From Desulfocurvus sp. (GTDB lineage: Bacteria > Desulfobacterota > Desulfovibrionia > Desulfovibrionales > Desulfovibrionaceae): DNA of 64,000 bases. Every line of letters begins with the position of its first letter. Position 1 is the stretch's first letter. This document shows positions 8,210 through 17,674 of this stretch, in pieces. The stretch lies in NCBI GenBank assembly GCA_020692325.1, contig JAIMKR010000009.1:63363-127362 (forward strand). The letters run 5' to 3'. The position numbers and the translations under genes are program-made. The notes under the pieces were generated by a model, which had not been told where the DNA came from, did not search any database, and saw nothing but the letters and a program-made list of their open reading frames with translations.

Positions 8210-9433
8210 CTAGTCGAAGAGCATGGACGCCATGACCTTGGCATCCTTCATGCTGACGGAAATGGACGAGCGCTCGTTGGGCTGGTGGGCGTTGTGCATC
8301 AGCGTGGCCCAGACCACGGCCTTGTGGCCGGCGTTGCGCAGGTACGCGGCCACGGTGCCGCCGCCGATGCCTTGCAGCTTGGGCTGGTTGCCGTACACGG
8401 CGCGGATACGCGGCAAAAGGCGCGTCACCACCTCGCTGTCGTCTGGGGTGGCCGGCGCGGCCTGCTCGAACTGCACGTAGTCGTAAGTGATGTGCACGCC
8501 GTGCTTGGCCTCGATCTCCGCGCCGATGGTCTTGATCACCTCGACGATCTCCTCGAGCCGGTAGTTGGGCATGACGCGGCAGTCCACGTAGAAGACGTCG
8601 CGGCCGGGAATGATGTTCACGCTCTCCACGTTGGCCTCCTTCTTGGTGGGCTCGAACGTGGAGAAGGGCGGGTTGAACAGCTCGTCGCGGGCGTCGAAAC
8701 GCTGGTGCAGGGATGGAATGCGGGTGATGAAGTCGGCGGCGGCGAGCAGGCTGTTCACGCCGGCGGCTGGCGTGGAGGCGTGGCACTGCCGGCCTTCCAC
8801 CATCACCTTGAGCCAGAGGATGCTCTTCTCGGCCACCTCGACCATTTCGGCGTCCGGGCCGCCGAAGTCGGGAACGAGGAAGAGGTCGTCGGGGCCGAAG
8901 AGATCGGGGTACTTGCGCACCACGTAGTCCAGCCCGTACTTGCTGCCGGTCTCCTCGTCGGCCACCAGGAGCACGCCGTAGTTCATGTCCGGGGTGATAT
9001 TGGACTCCACGAGCGCCTTGGCCACGAGCAGCGAGCTGACGATGCCCTGCTGGTTGTCCTCCACGCCGCGTCCGATGAGGATGTCGCCCTCGACCCGCAG
9101 CGTGTAGGGATCGGACCGCCACAGGGCGCGGTCGCCGGGGGGGACAATGTCCAGGTGCGAGATGATCCAGCAGGTTTTTCTTGTATCGCGTCCGGGAATG
9201 ACGGCGACGAGGTTGGGCCGGTAGCCGCAGGGAACGGCGGGGTCGGGGGCCTGAAGTTCGCGGACCGAGGGAATGCCCATGTCCCGCATGAATTTCGAAA
9301 GGAAATTCGCCTTGTCCGCCTCGCCTGGACCGCCGTTGATGGGGCCGAGGGCGGGGATGGCCGTGAGCGCGCGTTGCAGATCGATGACGAACTGGGACGA
9401 GGACTCGATGTTCCGGTTGATTTCGGCGAGCAT
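8210..9433 (-). CDS. M20 family metallopeptidase (ArgE/DapE/CPG2-like)
   Basis: A 407-residue cytoplasmic amidohydrolase that would bind two zinc ions. The first metal His is in SHLDIVPPGD, the bridging Asp in GRGVEDNQQG, the catalytic Glu pair in ADEETGSKYG, a further ligand in PDFGGPD, and the last His near ATLMHNAHQPNE. A dimerisation insertion runs from about residue 200 to 310. Substrate cannot be told; N-acyl amino acids or small peptides are typical. The start at 9433 has GGGGGAG nearby. A strong hairpin separates it from the PxxKW gene upstream, so it likely has its own promoter. Confidence 0.9.
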   Translation of the reverse strand: MLAEINRNIESSSQFVIDLQRALTAIPALGPINGGPGEADKANFLSKFMRDMGIPSVRELQAPDPAVPCGYRPNLVAVIPGRDTRKTCWIISHLDIVPPGDRALWRSDPYTLRVEGDILIGRGVEDNQQGIVSSLLVAKALVESNITPDMNYGVLLVADEETGSKYGLDYVVRKYPDLFGPDDLFLVPDFGGPDAEMVEVAEKSILWLKVMVEGRQCHASTPAAGVNSLLAAADFITRIPSLHQRFDARDELFNPPFSTFEPTKKEANVESVNIIPGRDVFYVDCRVMPNYRLEEIVEVIKTIGAEIEAKHGVHITYDYVQFEQAAPATPDDSEVVTRLLPRIRAVYGNQPKLQGIGGGTVAAYLRNAGHKAVVWATLMHNAHQPNERSSISVSMKDAKVMASMLFD

Positions 9434-9484
9434 TTCCCGACTCCCCCTTGCCGGCGATGCGGCGAGTTTTGGCGGTTCAAAAAG

Positions 9485-9511
9485 AAAAGGCGGGGTCGCC
9501 CCCGCCTTTTT
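9485..9511. terminator. Rho-independent terminator downstream of the PxxKW gene
   Basis: AAAAGGCGGGG (9485-9495) pairs perfectly with CCCCGCCTTTT (9500-9510) around a four-base loop. Read on the minus strand the stem ends in a T run, as expected for the PxxKW gene; the stem is also T-tailed on the plus strand. Confidence 0.85.
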
Positions 9512-9525
9512 CGCCGTGCTTCCGA

Positions 9526-9816
9526 TCAGCGACCCCTGGCGGCGCGCTTGGACGCCTTCAACGGGTTCACCTTGGTCTTGCCTTCCTTGTCCACCGTGGC
9601 CTTGACGTGGGTGGCGAAGTTGCAGATGCCGTTGGTCCATTTCTTGGCCGGCTCCGCATAGGTGGGACAATAGCTCTTGTCCTCGAAGGCGGCGATACGC
9701 TCGCACCCCGTGCAGTTCTCAACGATGGGCGCGAGGATGAAGCCCTTGTAGGACAGCCCCTCGGCGGTCATCACAGCGCCTTCGAGGGCGCTGGCTTTCT
9801 TTTTGCCATCAGCCAT
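9526..9816 (-). CDS. PxxKW family cysteine-rich protein
   Basis: A 96-residue basic protein with four cysteines (ENCTGCERI, SYCPTY, NGICNF) and the motif AEPAKKW that names the family. The Cys pattern suggests a small metal-binding or redox module. The ends are lysine-rich (MADGKKK; KASKRAARGR). The family is known mainly from Desulfovibrio relatives and has no established function. It is monocistronic here: GGAGG lies before the ATG and a strong terminator follows the stop. Confidence 0.85.
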   Translation of the reverse strand: MADGKKKASALEGAVMTAEGLSYKGFILAPIVENCTGCERIAAFEDKSYCPTYAEPAKKWTNGICNFATHVKATVDKEGKTKVNPLKASKRAARGR

Positions 9817-9937
9817 GGGATTTCCTCCTTGTCCGGCGCGCGCTGCCGCCAGATTGTCATCAAAAAATAGAGACGAAACTTTTAGACGGCAAAGCCCCGC
9901 CTTGTCAAGTCCCGCGAGGCGCCGCCGCGAAGAATTC

Positions 9938-10687
9938 TCACGCGATGGTGCGAACCGCGTGCATGAGCACGTCCGTCACCTTGCGGGCGTTCTGGTTGAA
10001 GATGGCCAGGATCTCCTCCCAGGTGGCGGGGGCCTCGTCGGTCTTCCAGCAGTCGTAGTCCGTGCTCATGGCGATGCTGGCGTAGGGAATGCCGGCCTCG
10101 TTGGCCAGAATGCACTCCGGGGCGATGCTCATGTTGATGACGTCCGCGCCGAGGATGCGGAACATGTTCGATTCCGCGCGGGTGCTGAAGCGCGGGCCCT
10201 CGATGGTGACCACCGTGCCCGTCTTGTGATGCGGGATGTCAAGTGCCTTGCAGGCATCGATGAGCGTCGCGCGCAGACCGGCGTCGAAGGGGGCGGCCAT
10301 GGGGCAATGCACGGGCTGGTGCGGGGCGAAGGCCTCGTGGAACGTCTCCGCGCGATGACGGGTGAAGTCGATGAACTGGTCGAGCACCACGAGGTCGCCG
10401 CGGTGGATGTCCTCGCGTAGCGATCCCACGGCCGTGGTGCTGAGAATAGCCGTGCAGCCAAGCTTTTTGAGCGTGGCGATGATGGCGCGGTAGTTGATCT
10501 GCGAGGGCGGCACGGTGTGTTCGCGCCCGTGCCGGGCGATGAGGCAGACCTCCCGGCCGGCGATGGAGCCGACACGGGGAGGCGAGGGCAGCTCGCCGTA
10601 TAGCGTGGCGACCGGTTCGTCGTGGGCGTCCTTCAGGATGTCCGGATTGTCGAGTCCGCTGCCGCCGATGATGCCGATGAGGGACAT
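9938..10687 (-). CDS. mtnP: S-methyl-5'-thioadenosine phosphorylase
   Basis: It cleaves methylthioadenosine to adenine and methylthioribose-1-phosphate, recycling the by-product of polyamine and SAM metabolism. The PNP-type fold shows IGIIGGSGLDNPDI at the start, the phosphate site RHGREHTVPPSQINYRA, and the substrate loop VINMSIAPECILANEAGI followed by STDYDCWK. Its 249 residues are normal for the family. It is followed upstream by apt, 11 bases away, which salvages the adenine product, so the pair makes a coherent salvage operon. AGGAGG precedes the ATG. Confidence 0.93.
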   Translation of the reverse strand: MSLIGIIGGSGLDNPDILKDAHDEPVATLYGELPSPPRVGSIAGREVCLIARHGREHTVPPSQINYRAIIATLKKLGCTAILSTTAVGSLREDIHRGDLVVLDQFIDFTRHRAETFHEAFAPHQPVHCPMAAPFDAGLRATLIDACKALDIPHHKTGTVVTIEGPRFSTRAESNMFRILGADVINMSIAPECILANEAGIPYASIAMSTDYDCWKTDEAPATWEEILAIFNQNARKVTDVLMHAVRTIA

Positions 10688-10698
10688 TGAATATCCTC

Positions 10699-11208
10699 CT
10701 ACAATTTCAGCAGATATTCGTGGGGAATGCCCTCAAGCTGCTTTGCGCCGTCGAGGAAGCCGAGCTCAAGGAGGTAGCCGATGCCGGCCACCTTGGCGCC
10801 GGCGTTTTGCACCAGCTCGATCATGCCATGGGACGTGCCGCCGGTGGCGAGCAGGTCGTCGATGATGAGCACGTTGTCTTTGCTCCCAAGGGCGTCCACG
10901 TGCATTTCGAGCGTGTCCGTGCCGTACTCCAGGGAGTAGGAGACGGACGTGGTTTTGTAGGGCAGTTTGCCGGGCTTGCGCACCGGGATGAAGCCCACGC
11001 CGAGCTTGTAGGCCAGCGGAGCGCCGAAAATGAAGCCGCGCGCCTCGGCCGCGACGAGCTTGTTCGCTCCGGCGTCCTTATAGCGTTCGGCCAGCGCGTC
11101 GATGGCGTAATGAAAGGCCTTGGGGTCGGCGAGCAGGGGGGTGATGTCAAAAAAAGTGATGCCGGGCTTGAAGTCGAGCACGTCGCGAATGTAGCTGCGC
11201 AGATCCAT
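10699..11208 (-). CDS. apt: Adenine phosphoribosyltransferase
   Basis: It converts adenine and PRPP to AMP. In 169 residues it shows the family start (RSYIRDVLDFKPGITFFDITPLL), the flexible loop region AAEARGFIFGAPLA, and the PRPP-binding signature VLIIDDLLATGGTS. It lies first in an operon with mtnP, whose product adenine it consumes. AAGGAGAG precedes the ATG. The divergent rsmA starts about 90 bases away, leaving a short shared promoter region. Confidence 0.96.
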   Translation of the reverse strand: MDLRSYIRDVLDFKPGITFFDITPLLADPKAFHYAIDALAERYKDAGANKLVAAEARGFIFGAPLAYKLGVGFIPVRKPGKLPYKTTSVSYSLEYGTDTLEMHVDALGSKDNVLIIDDLLATGGTSHGMIELVQNAGAKVAGIGYLLELGFLDGAKQLEGIPHEYLLKL

Positions 11209-11301
11209 TGATGTCTCTCCTTGATCGGAAACGGATACAAGATGTTACAGGGCGTACGAAGCTATTGTCAACAACCGGCGCTCTTGCTAGGGCATGTGAC
11301 C

Positions 11302-12099
11302 ATGACGAACGAGGGATACGCACCGGCGAAAAGAAGCCTGGGACAGAACTTTCTGGCCGACCCGAACATCGCGCGCAAGATCGTCGCCGCGGTGGACATC
11401 CGTCCCGGAGACAACGTGCTTGAGATCGGCCCCGGGCGGGGGGCGCTCACGCAAATCGCGCTCGCTCGCGGCCCCGCGCGCTACGTGGCGCTGGAAATGG
11501 ACAACGCCCTGGCCGGGGCGCTTGAGGCCGCCCATCCGCAACTTGAAGTGGTGCGCGGTGACGCCATGTCCTACCCCTGGGCCGGACTTACCGCCGGATC
11601 CTCTTGGAAGATCTTCGGCAACCTTCCTTATAATATCGCGTCGCCGCTCATCTGGGACATTCTTGGCCAAGCGGACTTCGAACGCGCGGTGTTCATGGTA
11701 CAGCTCGAGGTCGCCCAGCGCCTGACGGCGAAGTTCGGAGGAAGACAGTATGGCGCGCTGTCCGCTTTCATTCAGAATCACGCCACGGGCGAACTGCTGT
11801 TCAAGGTGCCGCCGCAGGTGTTTCGGCCACAACCCAAGGTCACTTCCGCTGTTGTGCGGTTTTTTTTGCGTGACGGCCGCCCGGACGCCAAGGAGAACGA
11901 ACTGTTGTCGCGGACGCTGCGCACCTGTTTTCAACAGCGCCGCAAACAACTTGGCACCATATTGAAATCACAAGGTTTTTTACAAATACTCAACGATATT
12001 AGGACGATCGGTATAGACCCGGTGCAGCGGCCGGAGACGCTAGCGCCAGAACGCTTTCGGGCTCTGTCGAAAGTCCTGTTTCCTGATTTTCCTGCTTGA
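11302..12099 (+). CDS. rsmA: 16S rRNA dimethyladenosine transferase
   Basis: It dimethylates A1518 and A1519 of 16S rRNA, a late 30S maturation step. The protein opens with the family signature KRSLGQNFLADPNIARKIV. It has the SAM loop VLEIGPGRGALTQ, the acidic end of beta-2 (ALEMDNAL), and the catalytic motif IFGNLPYNIASPL. The RNA-binding C-terminal domain includes FRPQPKVTSAVV. I choose the ATG at 11302 (265 residues) because an earlier ATG at 11221 adds residues unlike the family and would start inside the apt leader. The ribosome-binding site is weak, and a GTG two codons earlier is possible. Confidence 0.94.
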   Translation: MTNEGYAPAKRSLGQNFLADPNIARKIVAAVDIRPGDNVLEIGPGRGALTQIALARGPARYVALEMDNALAGALEAAHPQLEVVRGDAMSYPWAGLTAGSSWKIFGNLPYNIASPLIWDILGQADFERAVFMVQLEVAQRLTAKFGGRQYGALSAFIQNHATGELLFKVPPQVFRPQPKVTSAVVRFFLRDGRPDAKENELLSRTLRTCFQQRRKQLGTILKSQGFLQILNDIRTIGIDPVQRPETLAPERFRALSKVLFPDFPA

Positions 12100-12124
12100 C
12101 TTGCCTTTTGCTTTGGTGTTTATC
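12096..12124 (+). promoter_or_regulatory. Candidate promoter for the HU gene
   Basis: TTGACT (12096-12101), a 17-base spacer and TTTATC (12119-12124) make a reasonable sigma-70 promoter at the very end of rsmA. It would give an untranslated leader of roughly 175 bases before the HU ATG. Confidence 0.45.
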
Positions 12125-12306
12125 GACACTCAGTCGCATTTTGAGGCGGGTGCAGGGTTTGGCGTCCCCCTCGGGCGACGATGAGGAAATGTGGAAGGAG
12201 CGCTCGGTATTCCGCTCCGTATTGCAAACTGCGACCGCTGAATTTTCTGACGGACGCGAAACCGGGCCGCACAATCATGACCCACCAATTTGAGGAGGAA
12301 GGACAG

Positions 12307-12579
12307 ATGACGAAGGCTGAGCTGGTTGTCAAAATAGCGGAAAAGGCCAACTTGACGAAGGCCAATGCGGAGCGCGCCCTGAACGCTTTCATTGATGCCG
12401 TCGAGGGTGTCCTTGTCAAGGAAGGCAAACTGACTCTCACCGGCTTCGGCACCTTCCAGGTCGAGGAGCGCAAGGATCGCGTTGGCCGCAACCCCCGCAC
12501 CGGCAAGGAAATCAAGATTCCGGCCACCAAGGTCGTCAAGTTCCGTCCCGGCAAGCTTTTGAAGGATGCCGTAAAGTAA
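12307..12579 (+). CDS. hup: DNA-binding protein HU
   Basis: A 90-residue nucleoid protein. MTKAELVVKIAEKANLTKA is the dimerising helical start, LTGFGTFQVEERKDRVGRN is the beta-arm base with the family GFG signature, and VVKFRPGKLLKDAVK is the end. Unlike the copy at 739, it has the HU-type GRNPRTGKEIKIPA arm. The ATG is preceded by GAGGAGGAAGG. An in-frame upstream ATG at 12181 would add a tail with no family resemblance. The leader between promoter and start is long and contains a GGAGCG/CGCTCC hairpin. Confidence 0.95.
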   Translation: MTKAELVVKIAEKANLTKANAERALNAFIDAVEGVLVKEGKLTLTGFGTFQVEERKDRVGRNPRTGKEIKIPATKVVKFRPGKLLKDAVK

Positions 12580-12594
12580 TATCGGAGGACGACA

Positions 12595-12771
12595 ATGCTT
12601 CACGGTGAAACTGTTCATAGTCCGCTTCCGCAGGATCTGCCCTGGTTCCAGGCTGATCACGCGGTGTTTTTCGGCGTGCTTTACATTGTGCTTTTCGTCA
12701 TCTGCTGCGGTCTGGGCTATTGCATCATGAAAAGCTGGTGTGAATCGCGCAGAGATCATCACGCGCAGTAA
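12595..12771 (+). CDS. Small single-pass membrane protein, unknown
   Basis: A 58-residue frame 15 bases after HU, with CGGAGGAC before the ATG. Residues 1-22 are polar (MLHGETVHSPLPQDLPWFQ). About residues 23-45 form one hydrophobic span (AVFFGVLYIVLFVICCGLGYC), and a short basic tail (CESRRDHHAQ) follows. The positive tail suggests an N-out, C-in orientation. Two adjacent Cys lie in the membrane span. A terminator follows the stop, so HU and this gene probably form one transcript. It is below common length cut-offs and easily missed. I do not recognise a family. Confidence 0.6.
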   Translation: MLHGETVHSPLPQDLPWFQADHAVFFGVLYIVLFVICCGLGYCIMKSWCESRRDHHAQ

Positions 12772-12801
12772 ACCGCCAGACTAGCTCCGTACGCGTTTTT
12801 T

Positions 12802-12840
12802 GGACCCTCCTGGCCGCTGAGGTTTTGGGGGGTCCGTTTT
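12802..12840 (+). terminator. Terminator after HU and the small membrane protein
   Basis: GGACCCTCC (12802-12810) pairs with GGGGGGTCC (12827-12835), with one G-T pair, followed by GTTTT. It closes the HU transcript before the rpsU operon. Confidence 0.75.
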
Positions 12841-12927
12841 GTCAGCTCCATTTTCTTGCATTCCGTGAAAAGATGGGGTAGCTGTTCGTCTCGCGTTTGA
12901 TCAAGTTCGTTCGGGGAGGTGATTTAA

Positions 12928-13131
12928 TTGCCCGGTATTCTGTTGGATGAAAACGATAACTTCGAAATCGCCCTGCGTCGTTTTAAGAAGCAGGTCGAAA
13001 AAGCCGGCATCCTTTCCGAGCTGAAGAAGCGGCAGCACTACGAGAAGCCCAGCGTTCAGGAAAAGAAGAAGAAAGCCGCCGCCAAGAAGCGTCTCGCCAA
13101 GAAGATGCGCAAGTCTAGGATTGACGGATGA
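12928..13131 (+). CDS. rpsU: 30S ribosomal protein S21
   Basis: A 67-residue basic protein of the 30S platform involved in initiation. It shows the family pattern [20 protein letters not shown] followed by the Lys/Arg-rich helix [19 protein letters not shown]. The start is a TTG (12928) with GGGGAGGTG at good spacing. It heads the operon rpsU-yqeY-mutS2-dnaG-rpoD; its stop overlaps the yqeY start (ATGA). A possible -35 (TTGCAT, 12856) lies upstream, but its -10 is poor. TTG initiation may keep S21 synthesis low. Confidence 0.95.
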   Translation: MPGILLDENDNFEIALRRFKKQVEKAGILSELKKRQHYEKPSVQEKKKKAAAKKRLAKKMRKSRIDG

Positions 13132-13577
13132 GCACCATCCAAGGACGCCTCGAGTCCGATTACATAGCGGCCTATAAGGCCAAAGACACCGTTCGGGTGG
13201 CTGTCTTGAGACTTCTCAAGACAGCCGCCAAGAACCGGGCTGTCGAGGTCATGCGCCCGCTCACCGATGACGACATGCTGGAACTGCTCACTCGTGAGAT
13301 CAAGCAGCGCCGCGAGTCCATCGAACAATACGAAAAGCACGGTCGACCTGAGCTCGCGGCTAATGAGGCTGCGGAGTTGAAGGTGCTGCGGGAGTATATG
13401 CCCGCCCCGCTCTCGGATGAAGAACTCGTCCAGGCTGTCGATCGCCTCGTGGTCGAGACCGGGGCCCAATCCCCAAAGGACATGGGCAAGGTCATGCAGG
13501 CACTGGCGCTAGCCTACAAAGGCCGGTACGACGGGAAGAAGGCCAGCGAGGCCGTCCGGTCCAGACTCGCCTCCTGA
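13128..13577 (+). CDS. yqeY: GatB/YqeY domain protein
   Basis: A 149-residue protein homologous to the tail domain of GatB, the tRNA-dependent amidotransferase subunit. The family pattern [37 protein letters not shown] and [19 protein letters not shown] is complete. It could bind tRNA, but no biochemical function is settled. The position between rpsU and dnaG is very common across bacteria. It starts inside the rpsU stop and ends 12 bases before mutS2. Confidence 0.93.
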   Translation: MSTIQGRLESDYIAAYKAKDTVRVAVLRLLKTAAKNRAVEVMRPLTDDDMLELLTREIKQRRESIEQYEKHGRPELAANEAAELKVLREYMPAPLSDEELVQAVDRLVVETGAQSPKDMGKVMQALALAYKGRYDGKKASEAVRSRLAS

Positions 13578-13589
13578 CGCTGCTGCCGC

Positions 13590-15896
13590 ATGGAAGCCAG
13601 AACCCTGCATTTGCTGGAGTTCCCGAAAGTTCTCCGTGAACTTTCGGGATTCGCCGTCTCCGAGCCCGGCGCGTCCGCCTGTCTGGAGCTGGCGCCCCTC
13701 GCCACAGCCGAGGCCGTGCGGTCCCAGCTTGCGCTGCTCGACCAGGCGTTGCGTTGGGTCGGGGAGTCCGGCTTCCGACTGATCGCCTTCCCTGACTTTG
13801 CCAATTTTTTCCCCGAACTCGACATCGCACACCGCGTGCTCGATCTCGACGCTCTGGTCGCCCTCTCGCTCACGCTGGAGCAGGCGCGGCATGCGCGCGA
13901 TCTGCTGGAACCGTATCGCGAGCGCGGTTGGAACGAACTTTTCGAGGCCGTCGCCGGCGCTCCCTGGCCGCAGGGCTCGTGGGGCGCGCTGAAGCGCTGT
14001 CTGGATCAGGATGGACGTCTGAAGGACGAAAGTTCGCCGGGACTTTTCTCCGTACGCCAGGAAATCCGCTCCATTCATCAAAAGTGCACCAAGCGTGTGC
14101 GTGATTTTGTGCTCGAGGAGAACATCTCGCAATATTTGCAGGATGAATTCATCACCATCGCCTCAGATCGCTACGTCTTGCCCTTAAAGGTAAACTTCAA
14201 GAACCGTTTCCCCGGCATCATTCACGATTACTCACAGACCGGCGAGACATGCTACTTCGAGCCCATGTTCCTGGTGGAGATCAACAACACCCTTCAGGAA
14301 CTCAAGCGCGAAGAGCGCGACGAGGAACGCAAGGTTTTCGAGTACTTGACGGATCTCGTCCGCCAGGAACGGCCCGGCGTTGCGGCCAGCTACGAGAGTC
14401 TCGTGCAGCTCGACGTACTCATGGCCAAAGCGCGCTTTGCCGACGCCACGGGGGCGCGCGCGCTGGACATCGGCCCGGACAAGCCGGCCAGATTGCTGCG
14501 GGCGCGGCATCCGCTGCTGGCGCTCTCCAACCCGGACACGCATCCCCTTGACATCAAGCTGCAGGACGGTCAGCTGGCCCTCGTGGTCAGCGGCGGCAAC
14601 GCCGGCGGCAAAACGGTCTGCCTCAAAACCGTGGGGCTCATCGCGCTTATGGCTTTTTCCGGCCTGCCGGTGCCCGTGGCCGAAGGCTCCTCGCTGCCGC
14701 TGTGGACGAACATCTTTGTGGTTCTTGGCGATGAGCAAAGCCTGGAAGAGCACGTCAGCACCTTCACGGCGCAGATTCAGTACATCGCACGCGTGTGGGA
14801 CCGCGTGGACGACAAGACGCTTTTTCTGCTCGACGAGTTCGGCGCTGGCACCGACCCGACCCAGGGCGCGGCCCTGGCACAGGCCGTCATCGACAGTCTG
14901 CTCGAGCGTGGGGCGACCACTTTCGCCGCGACGCACTTCCCGGCGCTCAAGGCCTATGCGCTGGCCACGGAGCGCGTGCGCGCCGCCAGCGTGCTGTTCG
15001 ACCCGGCCACCAAGAAACCGCTATTCCGCTTGGCCTACGATCAGGTCGGCGCGAGCATCGCCCTCGACGTGGCCAGGGAGCACGGTCTGCCACGCGCCAT
15101 CCTCTCGCGTGCGGAGCAATACCTTTTGCTGGATGGCAACGACGCCAGCGCCGTGCTCGACCGGCTCAACGCCCTGGCCGTGCGCCGCGAGCGCGAGAAT
15201 GACGAGATCGCGGCGGAACTCGCCGCCCTGCGCAAGAAGCGCGCGGGCCTGGAGGCCAGTTTCGAGAAGGAGCGCGGCCGGCTCGTCGCCGAGATCCGCG
15301 CCCAGGCGCAAGATGTGCTGCGCGAATGGAAGAGCGAACGCATCGGCCGCAAGCAGGCCCTCAAAAAGCTCGCCGAGGCGCGGGAACGGCTTGAGCCATC
15401 TCAGGAGCCCGCGGTCGCTGTTCCCTCCGTTTTCCAGTGGGACGACATCACCATCGGCTCGCGCGTGAGCTACAAGGCCTGGAACAAGACCGGCAAGGTG
15501 CTGGAGCGGGACGAGCGCAAGCGGCAGGTCAAGGTTGACTTTTCCGGGGTGGCCATGTGGGTGGCCTTCGGCGAACTCTCGCAGGATGGCAAGGCTGCGC
15601 GCAAAGTGGAGAAGGCTGCGGCCGGAACGGGCGGCGTCGCCGCCGACCTGGGCTACACGCCGCGCATCGACCTGCGCGGCCAGCGCGCCGACGAGGCGCT
15701 TTCCGCGCTGGCGCAATTCCTCGACGCCTCGCTGCTGCGCGGGGCGAGCGCCGTCGAGATCGTTCACGGACGTGGCACCGGCGCGTTGCGCCGGGAAATC
15801 CACGCATTTTTACGCACCGCGCCGGGCGTGGCCTCGTTCACTCTGGCCACCGAGGAACATGGCGGCGACGGCATGACCGAGGCGACGCTCAAGTAG
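13590..15896 (+). CDS. mutS2: MutS2 family ATPase with Smr nuclease domain
   Basis: A 768-residue MutS paralogue lacking the mismatch-recognition domain. In other species it suppresses recombination or rescues collided ribosomes. It has a helical lever region to about residue 300, Walker A in SGGNAGGKTVCLKT near 335, Walker B in LFLLDEFGAGTDPTQ, a signature loop, and a coiled clamp (about 510-610). The C-terminal Smr domain (about 690-768) carries the motifs DLRGQRADEAL and IVHGRGTGALR. The Walker A asparagine/glycine variant GNAGGKT is usual for the subfamily. It sits between yqeY and dnaG in the macromolecular-synthesis operon, with short spacing on both sides. Confidence 0.95.
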   Translation: MEARTLHLLEFPKVLRELSGFAVSEPGASACLELAPLATAEAVRSQLALLDQALRWVGESGFRLIAFPDFANFFPELDIAHRVLDLDALVALSLTLEQARHARDLLEPYRERGWNELFEAVAGAPWPQGSWGALKRCLDQDGRLKDESSPGLFSVRQEIRSIHQKCTKRVRDFVLEENISQYLQDEFITIASDRYVLPLKVNFKNRFPGIIHDYSQTGETCYFEPMFLVEINNTLQELKREERDEERKVFEYLTDLVRQERPGVAASYESLVQLDVLMAKARFADATGARALDIGPDKPARLLRARHPLLALSNPDTHPLDIKLQDGQLALVVSGGNAGGKTVCLKTVGLIALMAFSGLPVPVAEGSSLPLWTNIFVVLGDEQSLEEHVSTFTAQIQYIARVWDRVDDKTLFLLDEFGAGTDPTQGAALAQAVIDSLLERGATTFAATHFPALKAYALATERVRAASVLFDPATKKPLFRLAYDQVGASIALDVAREHGLPRAILSRAEQYLLLDGNDASAVLDRLNALAVRRERENDEIAAELAALRKKRAGLEASFEKERGRLVAEIRAQAQDVLREWKSERIGRKQALKKLAEARERLEPSQEPAVAVPSVFQWDDITIGSRVSYKAWNKTGKVLERDERKRQVKVDFSGVAMWVAFGELSQDGKAARKVEKAAAGTGGVAADLGYTPRIDLRGQRADEALSALAQFLDASLLRGASAVEIVHGRGTGALRREIHAFLRTAPGVASFTLATEEHGGDGMTEATLK

Positions 15897-15911
15897 CGCC
15901 GGGGGACGGCG

Positions 15912-17674
15912 ATGGACCGGCAGGTCATTCAGGCGATCAAGCAGCGGTTGAACATCGTTGACGTGGTGCGGCGTTATGTGGCTCTGCGCCCCGGCGGCGG
16001 CAGGCAGATGGGCTTTTGCCCATTCCATCAGGAGAAAACGGCGTCCTTCAGCGTCAACGAGACCGAGGGCTTTTTCTACTGCTTCGGCTGCGGTGTGGGC
16101 GGCGACGTCATCGATTTTTACCAGCGCATCAACGGCCTCGAGTTCAAGGACGCGCTGGAGCAGCTTGCCTCCGAGGCCGGTGTCGACATTGGCGACTTCC
16201 GACCGGACCCGGAGTACGACGCGCGCCAGCGGCTCAAAAAAAGCTGCCTGGAGATGCATACAGCCGCGCAGGAATATTATCGCAGCAATTTGAACCTGGC
16301 AGCTGGCGACGCCTCGCGCGCGTATCTGCGCCGTCGGGGCATGAACGACGGGATCGTCTCCGCCTTTGGCCTGGGCGCGAGCTCCGACGACTGGCAGGGA
16401 TTGGCGAATTTTCTCAAGGGTCGCGGCTTCGAATCGGATGAGGCCGTGCGCGCCGGGCTGCTTTCCCAGAAGGAGGGCGGCGGGCGCGCCTATGACCGTT
16501 TTCGCGGACGGCTCATTTTTCCCATACAAAATTTATCGGGTCAGGTTATTGCCTTTGGCGGTAGAGTACTTACTGATGGAGAACCCAAGTATCTGAACAG
16601 TAGCGACACGCCCATATATAAAAAGGGGGAACACCTCTACGGTCTCTTCCAGGCCCGTCAGGCCATGACCCGCAGCAAGCGGGCGATACTCACGGAAGGG
16701 TACATGGATGTGCTTTCGTTGCATCAGTTCGGCTACGTGGACGCTTGCGGAGTCCTCGGCACCGCGCTTACCCAGGATCAGGTGAAGCGCGTCGCCGGTT
16801 TTTGCTCGCGCATGGTGTTGGTTTTTGACGGTGACGGGGCGGGGCGCAAGGCCGCCCTGCGCAGTGCGGAGATGATCCTGCAATATGGGGTTTCGTGCAG
16901 CGTGGTGCGCCTACCCGATGGCGAGGATGTGGACAGCCTGCTGCAGACGCGCGGCAAAGAAGGGTTCGACGTTTGCCTCGACGACGCCGTGGACGGCCTG
17001 GACTACTGTTTTTCCGTGGTGCGAGATGGTTTCGCCCCACGGGAAATAGTGGCCTGGGCCAATGGGTTTTTGGCGCACTTGGCCGATAACTCATTGCGTC
17101 CGTTCTACATCCCGCGTCTGGCCCAGGGACTCGGTTTGGCCGAGGCCGATCTGCGTCGCTTTGGAGCGGGACAGGGCAGGCTGGATGCCGGAACGACGAA
17201 TCGGGCCCCGAGCGGACAGGCGCGGGGGCGCGACAAGCGCCGCGATGCGCCGCGCGCACCGGCCGTGGGAAGCGAGGAGCGGGATGACCGCTACTTCCTG
17301 CGTTTGCCCATCCAGTATCCGGAATACGTGCCGGAGCTGGCCAAACGCGGGTTCGAGGCGTTGCTGACCACCGACTTCGGTCGGGAGTTGTGGCGCAAGC
17401 TGGCGCAGGCGGGAGTGGATGACGTCCTGCCCGACCTGAGCCAGGAGGAAAAGAGTTTTTGGGCCGACACCCGGTCCAAGGACAAGCCCGAGGGCGACGA
17501 TCTGACGCAGGAATGGCTGCACGTGTGCCGGCGCATCGAAAATGCCGGCGTGCGCAGATCGCGTGAGGACCTGATGGATCAAATCCGCGCGGCCACGAGT
17601 CGGGGCGACGCGGAAGAAGTGAAACGGCTCATGGCCGCGCTTACTGATCTCAATGCCCCCAGCAGGGAGGAAGA

